From assembly GCA_015068925.1 (NCBI GenBank), contig SVJP01000005.1:1-38464 (forward strand): a stretch of DNA of 38,464 bases. The letters are read 5' to 3'. Shown piece by piece: positions 15,816 to 26,022 of this stretch. This DNA comes from Oscillospiraceae bacterium. Lineage in GTDB: Bacteria; Bacillota; Clostridia; HGM11514. The translations under genes were made by a program, and so were the position numbers. The notes under the pieces were generated by a model. That model did no database searches. It was not told the origin of the DNA and was given only the letters and a program-made list of their open reading frames with translations. Position 1 is the stretch's first letter, and each line of letters begins with the position of its first letter.

Positions 15816-17939
15816 TTACAGAGAATGCATATTGCGGTCAATGATTTCCTGTTGCATTTTGGGGGTTAACAGTACAAAATTTGCGCTGAAGCCTCCCACC
15901 CGAACCATCAGGTCCCGATATTGTTCAGGATGCTTTCTTGCCTCCTCCAATTGTTGGTTGGAAGCGGCATTGATTTGCATTTCAAAGCCTTTTCTTGCTA
16001 AAAATACTTTCAGTAATGCAAGAAATTTATCTAAGGTTTCGTCATCGGTACGGTTGGATTCAAATTTCATATTTACTGCAACACCGCCTAAAAAGGAACG
16101 GTGATCCCAGGAGGTAGCAGACAGCATCGCCGATGTGGGACCGTCTGTTTCTCTGCCTTGAACGGGACTGGAACCGGAGGAAAGGGGATAACCTGCCTTT
16201 CTGCCATCGGGTGTTGCGCCTGTTTTCAGACCGTGTCTTTCATGTTCCAGATAAGAAAAACAACCGGGACTAAGGAAGGAGCCGCGGAAGGTGGTCAAGC
16301 CTTTGCAACATTCCACAATGGCATCTGTTATGCGCTGTACCCATTTGTCTGCCCGCTCCTGATTGGTACCGTAATGGGGAATCTGATGAAGGATTTTAGA
16401 ACGCAAGTGCTCGTAGCCTTCAAAATCCTGTTCTAAAATCCAACAAAATTCTTCTAATGAATATTCTTTGGAATCAAACACCAATTCTTCCAATACGGTA
16501 AAGGAATCGGCAACATTGGCAAGCCCTAAAAAATTCGGTTGAATCTGATTGTAACGAGCACCACCCTGGTCAATGGATTTTCCCTGTTTGATGCAATCGT
16601 CTACCAAACAGCTTAACCTTGCTACTTCTCGACTGACTCTTGTTCGTTCCAATTGATAACGGTTCTCTGTGCGTTGTCCCAAAACAATTTCCCGTCTCAG
16701 AATTTTTTTAAATTCCTCAAACAGTTCTTCTGTGGAATGAACCTGCTGTTTCATAGCTTCTAACAGCATTTTTGCCATGTTATGATAAGGACTGACCACA
16801 AAAATGCCTGATTTTCCAATGGGCGTAATTTCCACACAGCCTGTGTTTGCCCAATTTCGGGCATCTTCTTCGGGGAAACCTGCCTGCATCATCCCTTCTG
16901 TAATCACATCGTCATTGAGCAGGGAGGGTAAGGTAAATCCTTTCAGATTCAATTCAATGGCATAACGAAGCAGTTCGTCGCTTGTTTCCGAAGAAATGGC
17001 AAATTCTACTTTATGCATGGTGCGGATGTTTTCCACACTAACCAAAAACATTTCCGTCAGTTCATTTTCTACCAAATTTCCTTGAGGGTCTCTTCCTCCC
17101 ACCAATACATTGACAGAGGTATCCGGATGCATGTAACTCACCGCAATCAGACGGAAACAGTCAATCATCTCCTGTGCTTTTTCCTTTGTCAGAATCCCTG
17201 CTTGAATATCTTTTGTGTAATAAGGCAAAAGAAACTGGTCCACCCGACCGAAATGACACCCGTTCCAAAGGGAAAAATGATAAAAATGAATGCTTTGCAG
17301 CGCTTCCCGAAAGGTTCTGGCAGGTTTGGCAGGAACCCAATCCATGACCTTGGCAATCTCTTCTAAATTTCTCTTAATTTCTTTATCTGTTTCTTTTTCT
17401 GCCATTTCACGGGCATGCTGGGCATAGCGTTTTTGCAGAACAAGCAGACCCTCCAATTCTGCTTCGCAGCATTCGTAAAATTCATCCTTTACCAAATCCT
17501 CTTGGGGATTGGCATCAATGTCCAATTGAGAACGGTAGTGTCTGATTTCTTGTAAAATTCCTTCTACGCCTAATCGCAACAGCTTAGGATAATCCGGTAC
17601 CATGTGACCCTTCATGCCGCTGCCCTCCGGGGCAACCGTCATTTTTGCTTCGCATTCGTCACATTCCTTTTGTTCTTCCTCTGTCAGAGGATAGAAATCA
17701 AATTTTCCCACAATCAGTTCTTCTTTTTCGATGATGGGATTCATTTGCTTGAGCATTTCCCCTTCGGCATACGATTTTCTTAACAAGACCGAAGGCTTGG
17801 GATTGGCAAGATATGCCTTTATATAATTCAGATATTGACGACGAATACGATAGTAGGGCAACTGTTCCTGAAAAACGGGACCGTTGTAATAAATTTCCCG
17901 CAATCGTTCAATTCTTGGGGAAACGGGTATTTTTAACAT
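15816..17939 (-). CDS. Glycyl radical enzyme (PFL-like, GCVE/dehydratase-type active site), substrate unknown
   Basis: ANTGCVEITPIG (Cys-Val-Glu), LVRVGGFSANFVLLTPKMQQEIIDR glycyl loop, GRVDQFLLPYY. Confidence 0.9.
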   Translation of the reverse strand: MLKIPVSPRIERLREIYYNGPVFQEQLPYYRIRRQYLNYIKAYLANPKPSVLLRKSYAEGEMLKQMNPIIEKEELIVGKFDFYPLTEEEQKECDECEAKMTVAPEGSGMKGHMVPDYPKLLRLGVEGILQEIRHYRSQLDIDANPQEDLVKDEFYECCEAELEGLLVLQKRYAQHAREMAEKETDKEIKRNLEEIAKVMDWVPAKPARTFREALQSIHFYHFSLWNGCHFGRVDQFLLPYYTKDIQAGILTKEKAQEMIDCFRLIAVSYMHPDTSVNVLVGGRDPQGNLVENELTEMFLVSVENIRTMHKVEFAISSETSDELLRYAIELNLKGFTLPSLLNDDVITEGMMQAGFPEEDARNWANTGCVEITPIGKSGIFVVSPYHNMAKMLLEAMKQQVHSTEELFEEFKKILRREIVLGQRTENRYQLERTRVSREVARLSCLVDDCIKQGKSIDQGGARYNQIQPNFLGLANVADSFTVLEELVFDSKEYSLEEFCWILEQDFEGYEHLRSKILHQIPHYGTNQERADKWVQRITDAIVECCKGLTTFRGSFLSPGCFSYLEHERHGLKTGATPDGRKAGYPLSSGSSPVQGRETDGPTSAMLSATSWDHRSFLGGVAVNMKFESNRTDDETLDKFLALLKVFLARKGFEMQINAASNQQLEEARKHPEQYRDLMVRVGGFSANFVLLTPKMQQEIIDRNMHSL

Positions 17940-18121
17940 AGTATCATCCTCCTTTTTCTCATTATATCATCTTGTTACAATTGCGTCTATAAAAACCATA
18001 GCACATTTGTATTTTATAGCACTATCATTTTCGTTGAAAAAACTTATTTTCTCTTGACAAGGATTTTCTGAACTGATATAATTTTTACAAAGAAAGGTGT
18101 TTGGGAAGAGGGGAGAAAAAG

Positions 18122-18928
18122 ATGGATATTTACAGTATTTCTAATCTGAAAATCAAATCTGTTGTTAAAGTAACAAACAAAGTGACAGGGTCTCAATCCA
18201 TTCATTACGGTACGTTTTTGAATTTTTTTCAGTTGATTTTTGTGGTAAGCGGCGAGGCAAAAGTTGTATTTGATAATACTGTGATTCACAATCAACCCGG
18301 TACCGTTGTTTTTTTGCCTCAAGGGAAATGCACCAATTATTATGCACAAATTCTCGAGGAGGAAGAATGTATTGCCGTTTTTTTTGAAGCAGAGTTTCCT
18401 GCACCAACCTCTTTGTTTTGTCAGAGCTTTATCAAAAACACCAAGCTTCCTGTTCTGTTTGAAAAGCTGTATCGGATATGGCAGAGAAAGGAGACGGGAT
18501 TTTATCATCAATGTATGTCCGTTTTCTATGCTTTGTTATCGGAAATGGAGCTTTCGTCATTAAAATATATCCCCAATCATAAGAGCGAAAAGCTGAACAC
18601 AGCCATTGAATATATTCATGCTCATTATACAGACAGTCAATTTCAATATGCTCTTTTGCCTTCTCTTTGCGGCATCAGTTATACCTATTTTAAAAAACTG
18701 TTTTTGGAACGGTTTTGCATGACACCCTCGGAATACATCAAAAACTTAAAACTCCGGCTTGCCTGTGAGTTACTGTTGTCCAATCAATTTTCGGTGACCC
18801 AAGTGGCGGAAGCCTGCGGTTTTCAGGACCTTTGTTATTTCAGCAAATTTTTTAAAGCAAATGTAGGCATTGCTCCGAGTCAATATTCTGGGGTGCAAGG
18901 GCTTAGAGGAGGAAGCGATGAAAATTAA
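18122..18928 (+). CDS. AraC-family transcriptional regulator
   Basis: C-terminal HTH LPSLCGISYTYFKKLFLERFCMTPSEYIKNLKLRLACELL; VTQVAEACGFQDLCYFSKFFKANVGIAPSQY. Confidence 0.88.
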   Translation: MDIYSISNLKIKSVVKVTNKVTGSQSIHYGTFLNFFQLIFVVSGEAKVVFDNTVIHNQPGTVVFLPQGKCTNYYAQILEEEECIAVFFEAEFPAPTSLFCQSFIKNTKLPVLFEKLYRIWQRKETGFYHQCMSVFYALLSEMELSSLKYIPNHKSEKLNTAIEYIHAHYTDSQFQYALLPSLCGISYTYFKKLFLERFCMTPSEYIKNLKLRLACELLLSNQFSVTQVAEACGFQDLCYFSKFFKANVGIAPSQYSGVQGLRGGSDEN

Positions 18929-19742
18929 AAAGCAAACATGGACCATTCCTTCTTTTGAAGAAATGAATTTCAGAATCAGTTGTACGGAGTCCTTTCAGAA
19001 GGAGCATCTTTTACCGGATTTATCTCCTCATATTCATGAGGAATGTGAAATTTATGTGAATCTTTCAGGAGATATCTCCTTTTTTTGCAATGACCATATT
19101 TATCCTATGACACGGGGAGATGTGCTGATTGCAAGACCGGGAGAATATCATCATTGTGTTTACCGTAGCAATGCGGCACATCAGCATTACTGGATTTTGT
19201 TTGACTATGAACCAAACCGTCCTATCTGGGAGTCCTTTTTTCGGTTGCCCTTTGAAAATGTATTACGGCCTGATTATGAACAAAAAGAAGAACTGTTACA
19301 GCTTTGCGAAGAATTGCTTGGAACAACGTTATCAGAGGGAGAACGGTTTTCACATTTTTGGAGTCTGATGACCATTTTAAAGCGTTCTCATTCGGTGGAG
19401 CAGGCAGACCATCTGATTCCCAAGGATTTTGTGACGGTGCTGGATTATATCAATACACATATTTATGAAAAGATAACAGTTTCTCAGATTGCTGAGAAAT
19501 GTTTTATCAGCACCAGTACCTTGGAACGGTATTTTATGAAATATACCCACAGTCGTCCCGTAGAGTATATTCGCCACAAAAAAATGACAGAGGCGGCTGA
19601 ACTGCTTCGACAGGGAATGTCTGTTTCTCGGACTGTGGAACAACTTGGTTATTGTGATGAATCTTATTTTATTGAGCTTTTTAAAAAGCATTTCGGTACA
19701 ACACCCCTGCAATATAAAAAACATCACCAAATAAAAAATTGA
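18918..19742 (+). CDS. AraC-family transcriptional regulator (overlaps the preceding gene by 11 bp)
   Basis: N-terminal cupin HIHEECEIYVNLSGDISFFCNDHIYPMTRGD; HTH ISTSTLERYFMKYTHSRPVEYIRHKKM; GAGGAGG before ATG 18918. Confidence 0.9.
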   Translation: MKIKKQTWTIPSFEEMNFRISCTESFQKEHLLPDLSPHIHEECEIYVNLSGDISFFCNDHIYPMTRGDVLIARPGEYHHCVYRSNAAHQHYWILFDYEPNRPIWESFFRLPFENVLRPDYEQKEELLQLCEELLGTTLSEGERFSHFWSLMTILKRSHSVEQADHLIPKDFVTVLDYINTHIYEKITVSQIAEKCFISTSTLERYFMKYTHSRPVEYIRHKKMTEAAELLRQGMSVSRTVEQLGYCDESYFIELFKKHFGTTPLQYKKHHQIKN

Positions 19743-19777
19743 CCTTCCAATCGTTTCAAGTGTAACGGTTGGAAGGT
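19742..19777. terminator. Hairpin between convergent genes
   Basis: ACCTTCCAA(t)CGTT...AACG(g)TTGGAAGGT; no immediate U-tract. Confidence 0.5.
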
Positions 19778-19797
19778 GAACGCAAGCGAAATATTTT

Positions 19798-20193
19798 TTA
19801 ATCATTTAGTATTGCCATGGTTTTATCCATTAATTCAAGAAGTCGATTTGTTTTTTCTTGTAAATACAAATATCCGATGAGGGCTTCAAAGCCTGTGGCT
19901 CTGTGATAATCTCCCACATTGGCATGCTTGGGCAATGTTGCAGGTTTTGCATTTCTGCCCCGTTTGTAAATCCGAAGCTCTTCTTCCGTTAATTCCGATT
20001 CCAAAGCAATCACCGCATCGCTTTGGGCTTTTGCCTGTACATAACGGACTGCGGCTTTGTGAAGCTCGTTTACCGAATAGTTTCCCTTTGCCAGAAGATG
20101 CCGTCTGACAAACAGTTCATAAACTGCATCTCCCAAGTATGCAAGGGCGAGGGAAGAATACTCGGTTGGTTTTTTGGTTACATCCGTTTCCAT
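19798..20193 (-). CDS. mrnC: Mini-ribonuclease III
   Basis: [42 protein letters not shown]; adjacent to cysS. Confidence 0.92.
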   Translation of the reverse strand: METDVTKKPTEYSSLALAYLGDAVYELFVRRHLLAKGNYSVNELHKAAVRYVQAKAQSDAVIALESELTEEELRIYKRGRNAKPATLPKHANVGDYHRATGFEALIGYLYLQEKTNRLLELMDKTMAILND

Positions 20194-21572
20194 TTGACCC
20201 CCTGAGGTGTGTCCTCCAAAAGAATACCCTGTTCCTTTAACAAATCACGGATTCTGTCCGCTTCTGCAAAATTCTTTTCTTTTCTTGCTTGTTGTCTTTG
20301 TTCAATCAAAGCGGCAATTTCTTCATCCAAATTCTTTTCTGCTTTTTGCTCAAACAGACCTAAAACGCCTGAGAAACGAGCAAATAAATCTAAGAAATGC
20401 TGTGCCGCCTGGTGAGCATGAGGTGCTCCGTCGTTCATGAGGGTGTTTACATCTCTTACCATGTCGAAGACAACGGAAATGGCATCTGCAGTATTCAAAT
20501 CGTCATCCATAGCACCGTCAAACCGTGCCACATAATCTGTTTCCATCAAGGCTTTTTCCGCATCTGTTAACAGTGTATCTTCCCCTTTTAATGCAAACTG
20601 CAACGTTTCAATACAGGTCTGAATCCGTTCCAAAGAGGATTTTGCCTGAGTCATCAAATCCTTGCTGAAATTGATGGGACTTCTGTAATGAGCACTTAAC
20701 ATAAACATTCTCATCACAGGGTAATCAAATTCTTTGGTGATATCCCGTACGGTAAAGAAATTTCCTAAGGATTTGGACATCTTTTTATTATCAATGTTAA
20801 TGTATCCGTTGTGCATCCAGTAGCGGGCGAAGGGAACACCGTTACAGCATTCGCTTTGGGCAATTTCGTTTTCGTGATGAGGGAAAATCAAATCCCGTCC
20901 GCCACAGTGAATATCAATGGTTTTTCCAAGATATTCGTTTGCCATAACGGAACATTCAATATGCCAGCCGGGTCTTCCCATGCCCCAGGGACTTTCCCAT
21001 GCAGGCTCTCCTTCTTTTTGTTTTTTCCAAACGGCAAAATCCATAGCGTCTTCTTTTCGTTCATCAATGCTGATTCTTGCACCTGCTTCCAAATCTTCCA
21101 AAGGTTGATGAGAGAGTTTTCCGTATTCCTTAAATTCCTTGGTATGGAAATAAACGTCTCCGTCTACCTCATAGGCAAAGCCTTTTTCTATCAGAGTTTC
21201 AATCATAGTGATAATCTGGCTGATATGTTCGGTTGCTCTGGGATGCACGGAGGCAGGACGGATTCCCAAGCCTTCTGCATCCTTTTTGTATTCCCCGATA
21301 AACCGTTCTCCCAGCTCCGCCACCGTAATTCCTTCTCGGTTGGCACGTTGAATCATTTTATCATCAATATCAGTAAAGTTTTGCACGAAGGTGACTTCAT
21401 AGCCCTTGTATTCCAAATATCTGCGAAGGGTATCAAAAATAATGAAGGGACGTGCATTACCGATATGAAAATAATCATAAACAGTAGGACCGCAGGCATA
21501 AATGCTTGCCTTTCCCGGTGTGATAGGGACAAACTCTTCTTTTTGCCCTGTTAAAGTGTTAAAAATTTTCAT
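20178..21572 (-). CDS. cysS: Cysteine--tRNA ligase
   Basis: [41 protein letters not shown]. Confidence 0.97.
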   Translation of the reverse strand: MKIFNTLTGQKEEFVPITPGKASIYACGPTVYDYFHIGNARPFIIFDTLRRYLEYKGYEVTFVQNFTDIDDKMIQRANREGITVAELGERFIGEYKKDAEGLGIRPASVHPRATEHISQIITMIETLIEKGFAYEVDGDVYFHTKEFKEYGKLSHQPLEDLEAGARISIDERKEDAMDFAVWKKQKEGEPAWESPWGMGRPGWHIECSVMANEYLGKTIDIHCGGRDLIFPHHENEIAQSECCNGVPFARYWMHNGYINIDNKKMSKSLGNFFTVRDITKEFDYPVMRMFMLSAHYRSPINFSKDLMTQAKSSLERIQTCIETLQFALKGEDTLLTDAEKALMETDYVARFDGAMDDDLNTADAISVVFDMVRDVNTLMNDGAPHAHQAAQHFLDLFARFSGVLGLFEQKAEKNLDEEIAALIEQRQQARKEKNFAEADRIRDLLKEQGILLEDTPQGVKWKRM

Positions 21573-21758
21573 GGCGAAAATTCCTTTCTGCCCGCAAAAA
21601 ATGGAAAATGAAGGCTGACCTGCGAGCGAGTAATAGTCTTCTTTACCTATTTTATCAGCTTTTTCATAAAAAGTCAATTTTTACTTGACAAAAAAGTGTG
21701 TTTTTAATATAATTTTAGTAAGACAGTCAAATTTTATGTAAGAAGGGTGGTTCCGATT

Positions 21759-22247
21759 ATGGAAAAAAGAGAACAAATTTTAAGACTGCTGGAGCGAGAT
21801 GCTAAAATGGAAGCGGAGCAATTAGCGGTTATGGTAGATATGAAGACAGAAGAAGTAGAGGCAATCATCAAGGAATTTGAACGAAACGGAACCATTGTGT
21901 GCCGTAAAACGGTGATTGATTGGGAAAAAACCGATTATGAGCAGGTTTCTGCTTTGATTGAATTAAGAGTAACGCCCCAGATGGGAGAAGGCTTTGATAA
22001 GGTTGCAAAACGGGTGATGCAGTACCCTGAGGTTCGTTCCACTTACCTGATGTCAGGCGGATTTGACCTGATGGTAATTGTGGAAGGAATGACCATGAAG
22101 GAGGTTGCATTGTTTGTTGCCAACTGTCTGGCACCTATGGATGAAGTGATTAGCACTGCCACCCACTTTGTGCTGAAAAAGTATAAGCAGGAAGGGGTTG
22201 TATTTGGGGCGGATCACAAGGATGAAAGAAGGGTGATTACCCTATGA
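21759..22247 (+). CDS. Lrp/AsnC-family transcriptional regulator
   Basis: N-terminal HTH LLERDAKMEAEQLAVMVDMKTEEVEAIIKEFERNGTI plus RAM domain; overlaps next ORF start. Confidence 0.85.
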   Translation: MEKREQILRLLERDAKMEAEQLAVMVDMKTEEVEAIIKEFERNGTIVCRKTVIDWEKTDYEQVSALIELRVTPQMGEGFDKVAKRVMQYPEVRSTYLMSGGFDLMVIVEGMTMKEVALFVANCLAPMDEVISTATHFVLKKYKQEGVVFGADHKDERRVITL

Positions 22248-23419
22248 GTCAATTTTCGATGGAATCTCGGATTTCTTCTAAGGTAACCAATTTGCCACCC
22301 TCGGGAATCCGAAAATTTTTTGATATTGTGGCGGAAATGAAGGATGCCATTTCCTTAGGAGTGGGCGAACCTGATTTCGTGACTCCCTGGCATATTCGTC
22401 AGGCAGGTATTTTTTCCCTGGAACGAGGGCATACTTATTATACCTCCAATGCAGGTTTTATGGAATTAAGAAAGGAAATCTGTAATTACTTAAACCGTCG
22501 GTTTGAGCTTTCCTACAATCCCAAAACCCAGACAGTGGTTACAGTAGGCGGAAGTGAGGCAATCGATCTTTGTGTCAGAGCGATTGTGGAGCCGGGCGAT
22601 GAGGTGCTGGTACCCGAGCCCTGTTTTGTTTGTTATTCACCTATTGTGACATTGGCAGGTGGTGTTCCTGTTCCCATTGTGACAAAGGCGGAGGATCAAT
22701 TCAAAGTAACACCTCAACAGTTGAAGGCTGCCATCACACCAAGAACCAAGATGCTTGTGCTTCCTTTCCCCAATAACCCCACAGGGGCGGTGATGGAACG
22801 GAAGGATTTGGAAGCCATTGCCGAGGTGCTTCGGGGAACGGATATCGTGGTGCTTTCCGACGAAATTTACGCAGAGCTTACTTATGGAAATAAGCATGTT
22901 TCCATTGCTTCCATTGACGGAATGTATGAACGTACCGTTCTGGTCAGCGGATTTTCCAAGGCGTATGCCATGACAGGCTGGAGACTGGGGTATGCTTGCG
23001 GTGACGAAGCGGTAATCAGTGCAATGACAAAGGTGCATCAGTATGCCATTATGTCTGCTCCCACCACCAGTCAGCACGCGGCAGCAGAAGCCCTTCGTAA
23101 CGGAGATAACGACATTCAGATGATGAAAAGCGAATATAATTACCGTCGCCGTGTGATTTTAGACGGTGTGCGGGATATGGGGCTTGATTGTTTTGAACCC
23201 TTGGGAGCATTTTATATTTTCCCCAGTATCCAAAGAACAGGCATGAACTCTGTTGAATTTTGTAATCAATTATTAGAGGATCAGAAGGTTGCAGTAGTGC
23301 CGGGGGATGCCTTTGGAGCAAGTGGGGAAGGATTTATTCGTTGCTCCTATGCCTATTCCATTGAAAAAATCAATGAAGCATTGAATCGAATGGAGCATTT
23401 TGTGAAAAAACATATTTAA
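22244..23419 (+). CDS. Pyridoxal-phosphate-dependent aminotransferase (class I/II)
   Basis: SLGVGEPDFVTPWHIR, FPNNPTGAVM, LSDEIYAEL, VSGFSKAYAMTGWRLGY. Confidence 0.95.
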   Translation: MSQFSMESRISSKVTNLPPSGIRKFFDIVAEMKDAISLGVGEPDFVTPWHIRQAGIFSLERGHTYYTSNAGFMELRKEICNYLNRRFELSYNPKTQTVVTVGGSEAIDLCVRAIVEPGDEVLVPEPCFVCYSPIVTLAGGVPVPIVTKAEDQFKVTPQQLKAAITPRTKMLVLPFPNNPTGAVMERKDLEAIAEVLRGTDIVVLSDEIYAELTYGNKHVSIASIDGMYERTVLVSGFSKAYAMTGWRLGYACGDEAVISAMTKVHQYAIMSAPTTSQHAAAEALRNGDNDIQMMKSEYNYRRRVILDGVRDMGLDCFEPLGAFYIFPSIQRTGMNSVEFCNQLLEDQKVAVVPGDAFGASGEGFIRCSYAYSIEKINEALNRMEHFVKKHI

Positions 23420-23428
23420 GGAGAAACC

Positions 23429-24544
23429 ATGGTTTGTGTCAAAGCTTGTAACAGTTATCAGTCCGAAGAGGTCAGCAAAGCGGTAGACGGCATTTTGGAT
23501 GCATTGGGCGGAATGGAGTCTTTTGTCAATCCCGGAGATAAGGTGCTGATAAAACCGAATCTCTTGGCGGCAAAAGCAATTTCTGCTGCCACGACCACTC
23601 ACCCTGTTTTGGTTGCAGAAGTGGCAAAAAGAGTCATTAAAGCAGGTGGACAACCTGTCATTGCAGACAGTCCGGGAGGCCCTTTTCAAAGTGCTTTACT
23701 CAAGAACTTATACCATGTATGCGGCATGGACAAAGCGGCAGAAGAATCGGGTGCAACCCTGAATTTTGATACCACGGTCACGGAGGTTTCATACCCTCAT
23801 GGTCAGACCGCAAAAGGGTTTGCGGTGATCAAACCGTTTCTTGATTGTGATAAGGTGATTAATCTTGCAAAGTTGAAAAGTCACGGAATGACTTATTATA
23901 CGGGCGGTGTGAAAAATCTGTTCGGATTAATCGGAGGATTGACAAAGGCAGAATACCATTTGCGTTTTAAGGAAAAAGAAGCCTTTTGCAATATGTTGGT
24001 GGACTTGTGCGAGTTTGCCGCACCTGTGTTAACCATCATTGACGGTGTGGTAGGCATGGAGGGGGATGGCCCTTCCAACGGAACGCCCCGTGCCATCGGT
24101 GTGATGATTGGCAGTAAAAGTCCTTACCTATGTGATTTGGCGGCAATGAAAATCATTGGTGCAAAATTGGGGGATGTGCTTCCTCTTGCATTGGCGGCAA
24201 AGCGAGGACTTTGTCCTGAGCAGGTGGAGGAGCATCTTTGCGGTGATGCCTTGGAACAGTTTATGATTACGGATTTTGAATTTCCGAAAACAAAATCCAT
24301 TACTTTTGATGACCATTTACCCTCTTGGTTAATGAAGCTGGCAAATAAGGTGTTGTTGCCGTTTCCCCGATATGACCATACAAAATGTGTGGGCTGTATG
24401 CATTGTAAAACGGTGTGTCCGGCAGATGCACTGACAAAAAAAGGAGGCTATCCTTCTTTGAACAAGCGAAAATGTATTCGTTGTTATTGTTGTCAGGAGC
24501 TTTGCCCTAAGGATGCGGTGATTTTAAAGAAAAGGATTTTATAA
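23429..24544 (+). CDS. DUF362 domain protein with C-terminal ferredoxin domain
   Basis: VLIKPNLLAAKA, KLKSHGMTYYTGGVKNLFG; CVGCMHCKTVCP and CIRCYCCQELCP 4Fe-4S motifs. Confidence 0.92.
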   Translation: MVCVKACNSYQSEEVSKAVDGILDALGGMESFVNPGDKVLIKPNLLAAKAISAATTTHPVLVAEVAKRVIKAGGQPVIADSPGGPFQSALLKNLYHVCGMDKAAEESGATLNFDTTVTEVSYPHGQTAKGFAVIKPFLDCDKVINLAKLKSHGMTYYTGGVKNLFGLIGGLTKAEYHLRFKEKEAFCNMLVDLCEFAAPVLTIIDGVVGMEGDGPSNGTPRAIGVMIGSKSPYLCDLAAMKIIGAKLGDVLPLALAAKRGLCPEQVEEHLCGDALEQFMITDFEFPKTKSITFDDHLPSWLMKLANKVLLPFPRYDHTKCVGCMHCKTVCPADALTKKGGYPSLNKRKCIRCYCCQELCPKDAVILKKRIL

Positions 24545-24546
24545 AA

Positions 24547-25044
24547 ATGGGAATACATATTGTTTTGTTAGAGCCTGAAATCCCTCAGAACACAGGGAAT
24601 ATTGCAAGAACCTGTGCGGCAACGGGGGCGTCACTTCATTTGGTGGGACCTATGGGATTTCAGATAGACGATAAGAAGCTGAAACGGGCAGGTTTGGATT
24701 ATTGGAATCTGCTTGATGTTACTTATTATGAAAGCACAGAGGAGTTTTTTCAAAAGCATCCTGATGACGTGTTTTATTATGCCACCACCAAAGCGCCTCA
24801 GACCTACTGTGATGTAGCATATCCCGAGGACGTGTTTTTGGTGTTCGGAAAAGAAACGGCAGGAATTGATGAAGCAATTTTAGTCAAAAATCAGCCTTGG
24901 TGTGTGCGGATTCCCATGGTTGACGATGCAAGGTCGTTGAATTTATCCAATTCAGCGGCGATTATGGTCTATGAGGTCATGCGTCAGCACGGATTTTCCC
25001 ATTTGAAGCAACAGGGAAGTTTAACCAAATATGAATGGAGTTGA
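24547..25044 (+). CDS. trmL: tRNA (cytidine(34)-2'-O)-methyltransferase
   Basis: MGIHIVLLEPEIPQNTGNIARTCAATGA, LVFGKETAGI, RSLNLSNSAAIMVYE. Confidence 0.94.
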   Translation: MGIHIVLLEPEIPQNTGNIARTCAATGASLHLVGPMGFQIDDKKLKRAGLDYWNLLDVTYYESTEEFFQKHPDDVFYYATTKAPQTYCDVAYPEDVFLVFGKETAGIDEAILVKNQPWCVRIPMVDDARSLNLSNSAAIMVYEVMRQHGFSHLKQQGSLTKYEWS

Positions 25045-25048
25045 AGCT

Positions 25049-25933
25049 ATGAGCAAAATTAAAATTATTACAGATAGCAGCAGTGATATTCCACAGCATT
25101 ATGTGGAAGAGTTGGACATTGCTTTGGTTCCCTTGACGGTGGATATTGATGGAGAACTGTTTTTGGATCGTTATGAAATATCTTCGGAACAATTTTTTGA
25201 GAAATTGGCGGTTTGTAATAATTTTCCAAAAACCGCTTTGGCAGGACCTGATATGTTTTTGAAGGAATACCGGAAGGCGAAAGAAGAAGGATATGAAGGT
25301 GCGGTTGTAGTGACCATTGCGTCTGTTGCCAGCGGAACCTATCAGGCGGCAAAGATTGCGGTGGAAATGATGAAGGAAGAAACCCCGGAATTTGAAATCA
25401 CGGTAGTGGATTCTCAGGCACTTTGTTTTGCAGTGGGACTTCCTGTGATAGAAGCCGCAAAATTGGCAAAAAAAGGAGCATCCTTACAGGAAATTTTAGA
25501 CAGAATCCATTATGTTCTTGTTCATTTTCATGCATATTTTACGGTGGATTCTTTAGAATATTTGAAAAAGGGCGGCAGAATCAGTGCTGCAAAAGCAATG
25601 CTTGGTACCATGTTGGATTTAAAACCCATTCTTTCTTTGAAGGATGGTCTTGTGGTACAGGTGGAAAATGTTCGAGGTGAAAAAAAGGCCATGAGCCGTA
25701 TGGTAGAGCTGATTGCAGAACAGGTGGGAGATGCTCCCTTAGAATATGTGGCTCTCGGTCATGGTACTGTTCCCGGTAAGGTGGAATTTTTGGCAAAGAA
25801 GCTGGATGGAGCTTTAGGAATCAAGGAATATGACACCTTTGAGGTGGGTGTTGTGATAGGTGCTCATACAGGCCCCGGATTTTCCGCTATTTTTGTCATA
25901 AATCCTGAATTTACAAATGATTGGATAAAATAA
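25049..25933 (+). CDS. DegV family protein
   Basis: IKIITDSSSDIP, SVASGTYQAA, VDSLEYLKKGGRIS, IGAHTGPG. Confidence 0.94.
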   Translation: MSKIKIITDSSSDIPQHYVEELDIALVPLTVDIDGELFLDRYEISSEQFFEKLAVCNNFPKTALAGPDMFLKEYRKAKEEGYEGAVVVTIASVASGTYQAAKIAVEMMKEETPEFEITVVDSQALCFAVGLPVIEAAKLAKKGASLQEILDRIHYVLVHFHAYFTVDSLEYLKKGGRISAAKAMLGTMLDLKPILSLKDGLVVQVENVRGEKKAMSRMVELIAEQVGDAPLEYVALGHGTVPGKVEFLAKKLDGALGIKEYDTFEVGVVIGAHTGPGFSAIFVINPEFTNDWIK

Positions 25934-26022
25934 GAAAAAAGACTTGAAATTTTTTCTAAAATAGGGTAAAATAGTATCATTGAGATATTTTTAACAAATA
26001 AAATTTTATAGAGGTGAAGGTT

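Noticed and set aside
15832-16436. Plus-strand ORFs (90 and 111 aa) downstream of the 15757 promoter
   Set aside because: Antisense to the GRE coding sequence with no family resemblance; only an antisense RNA is considered.
21573-21720. T-box leader for cysS
   Set aside because: Checked the minus strand upstream of cysS for an AGGGTGGNACCGCG-like motif and found none.
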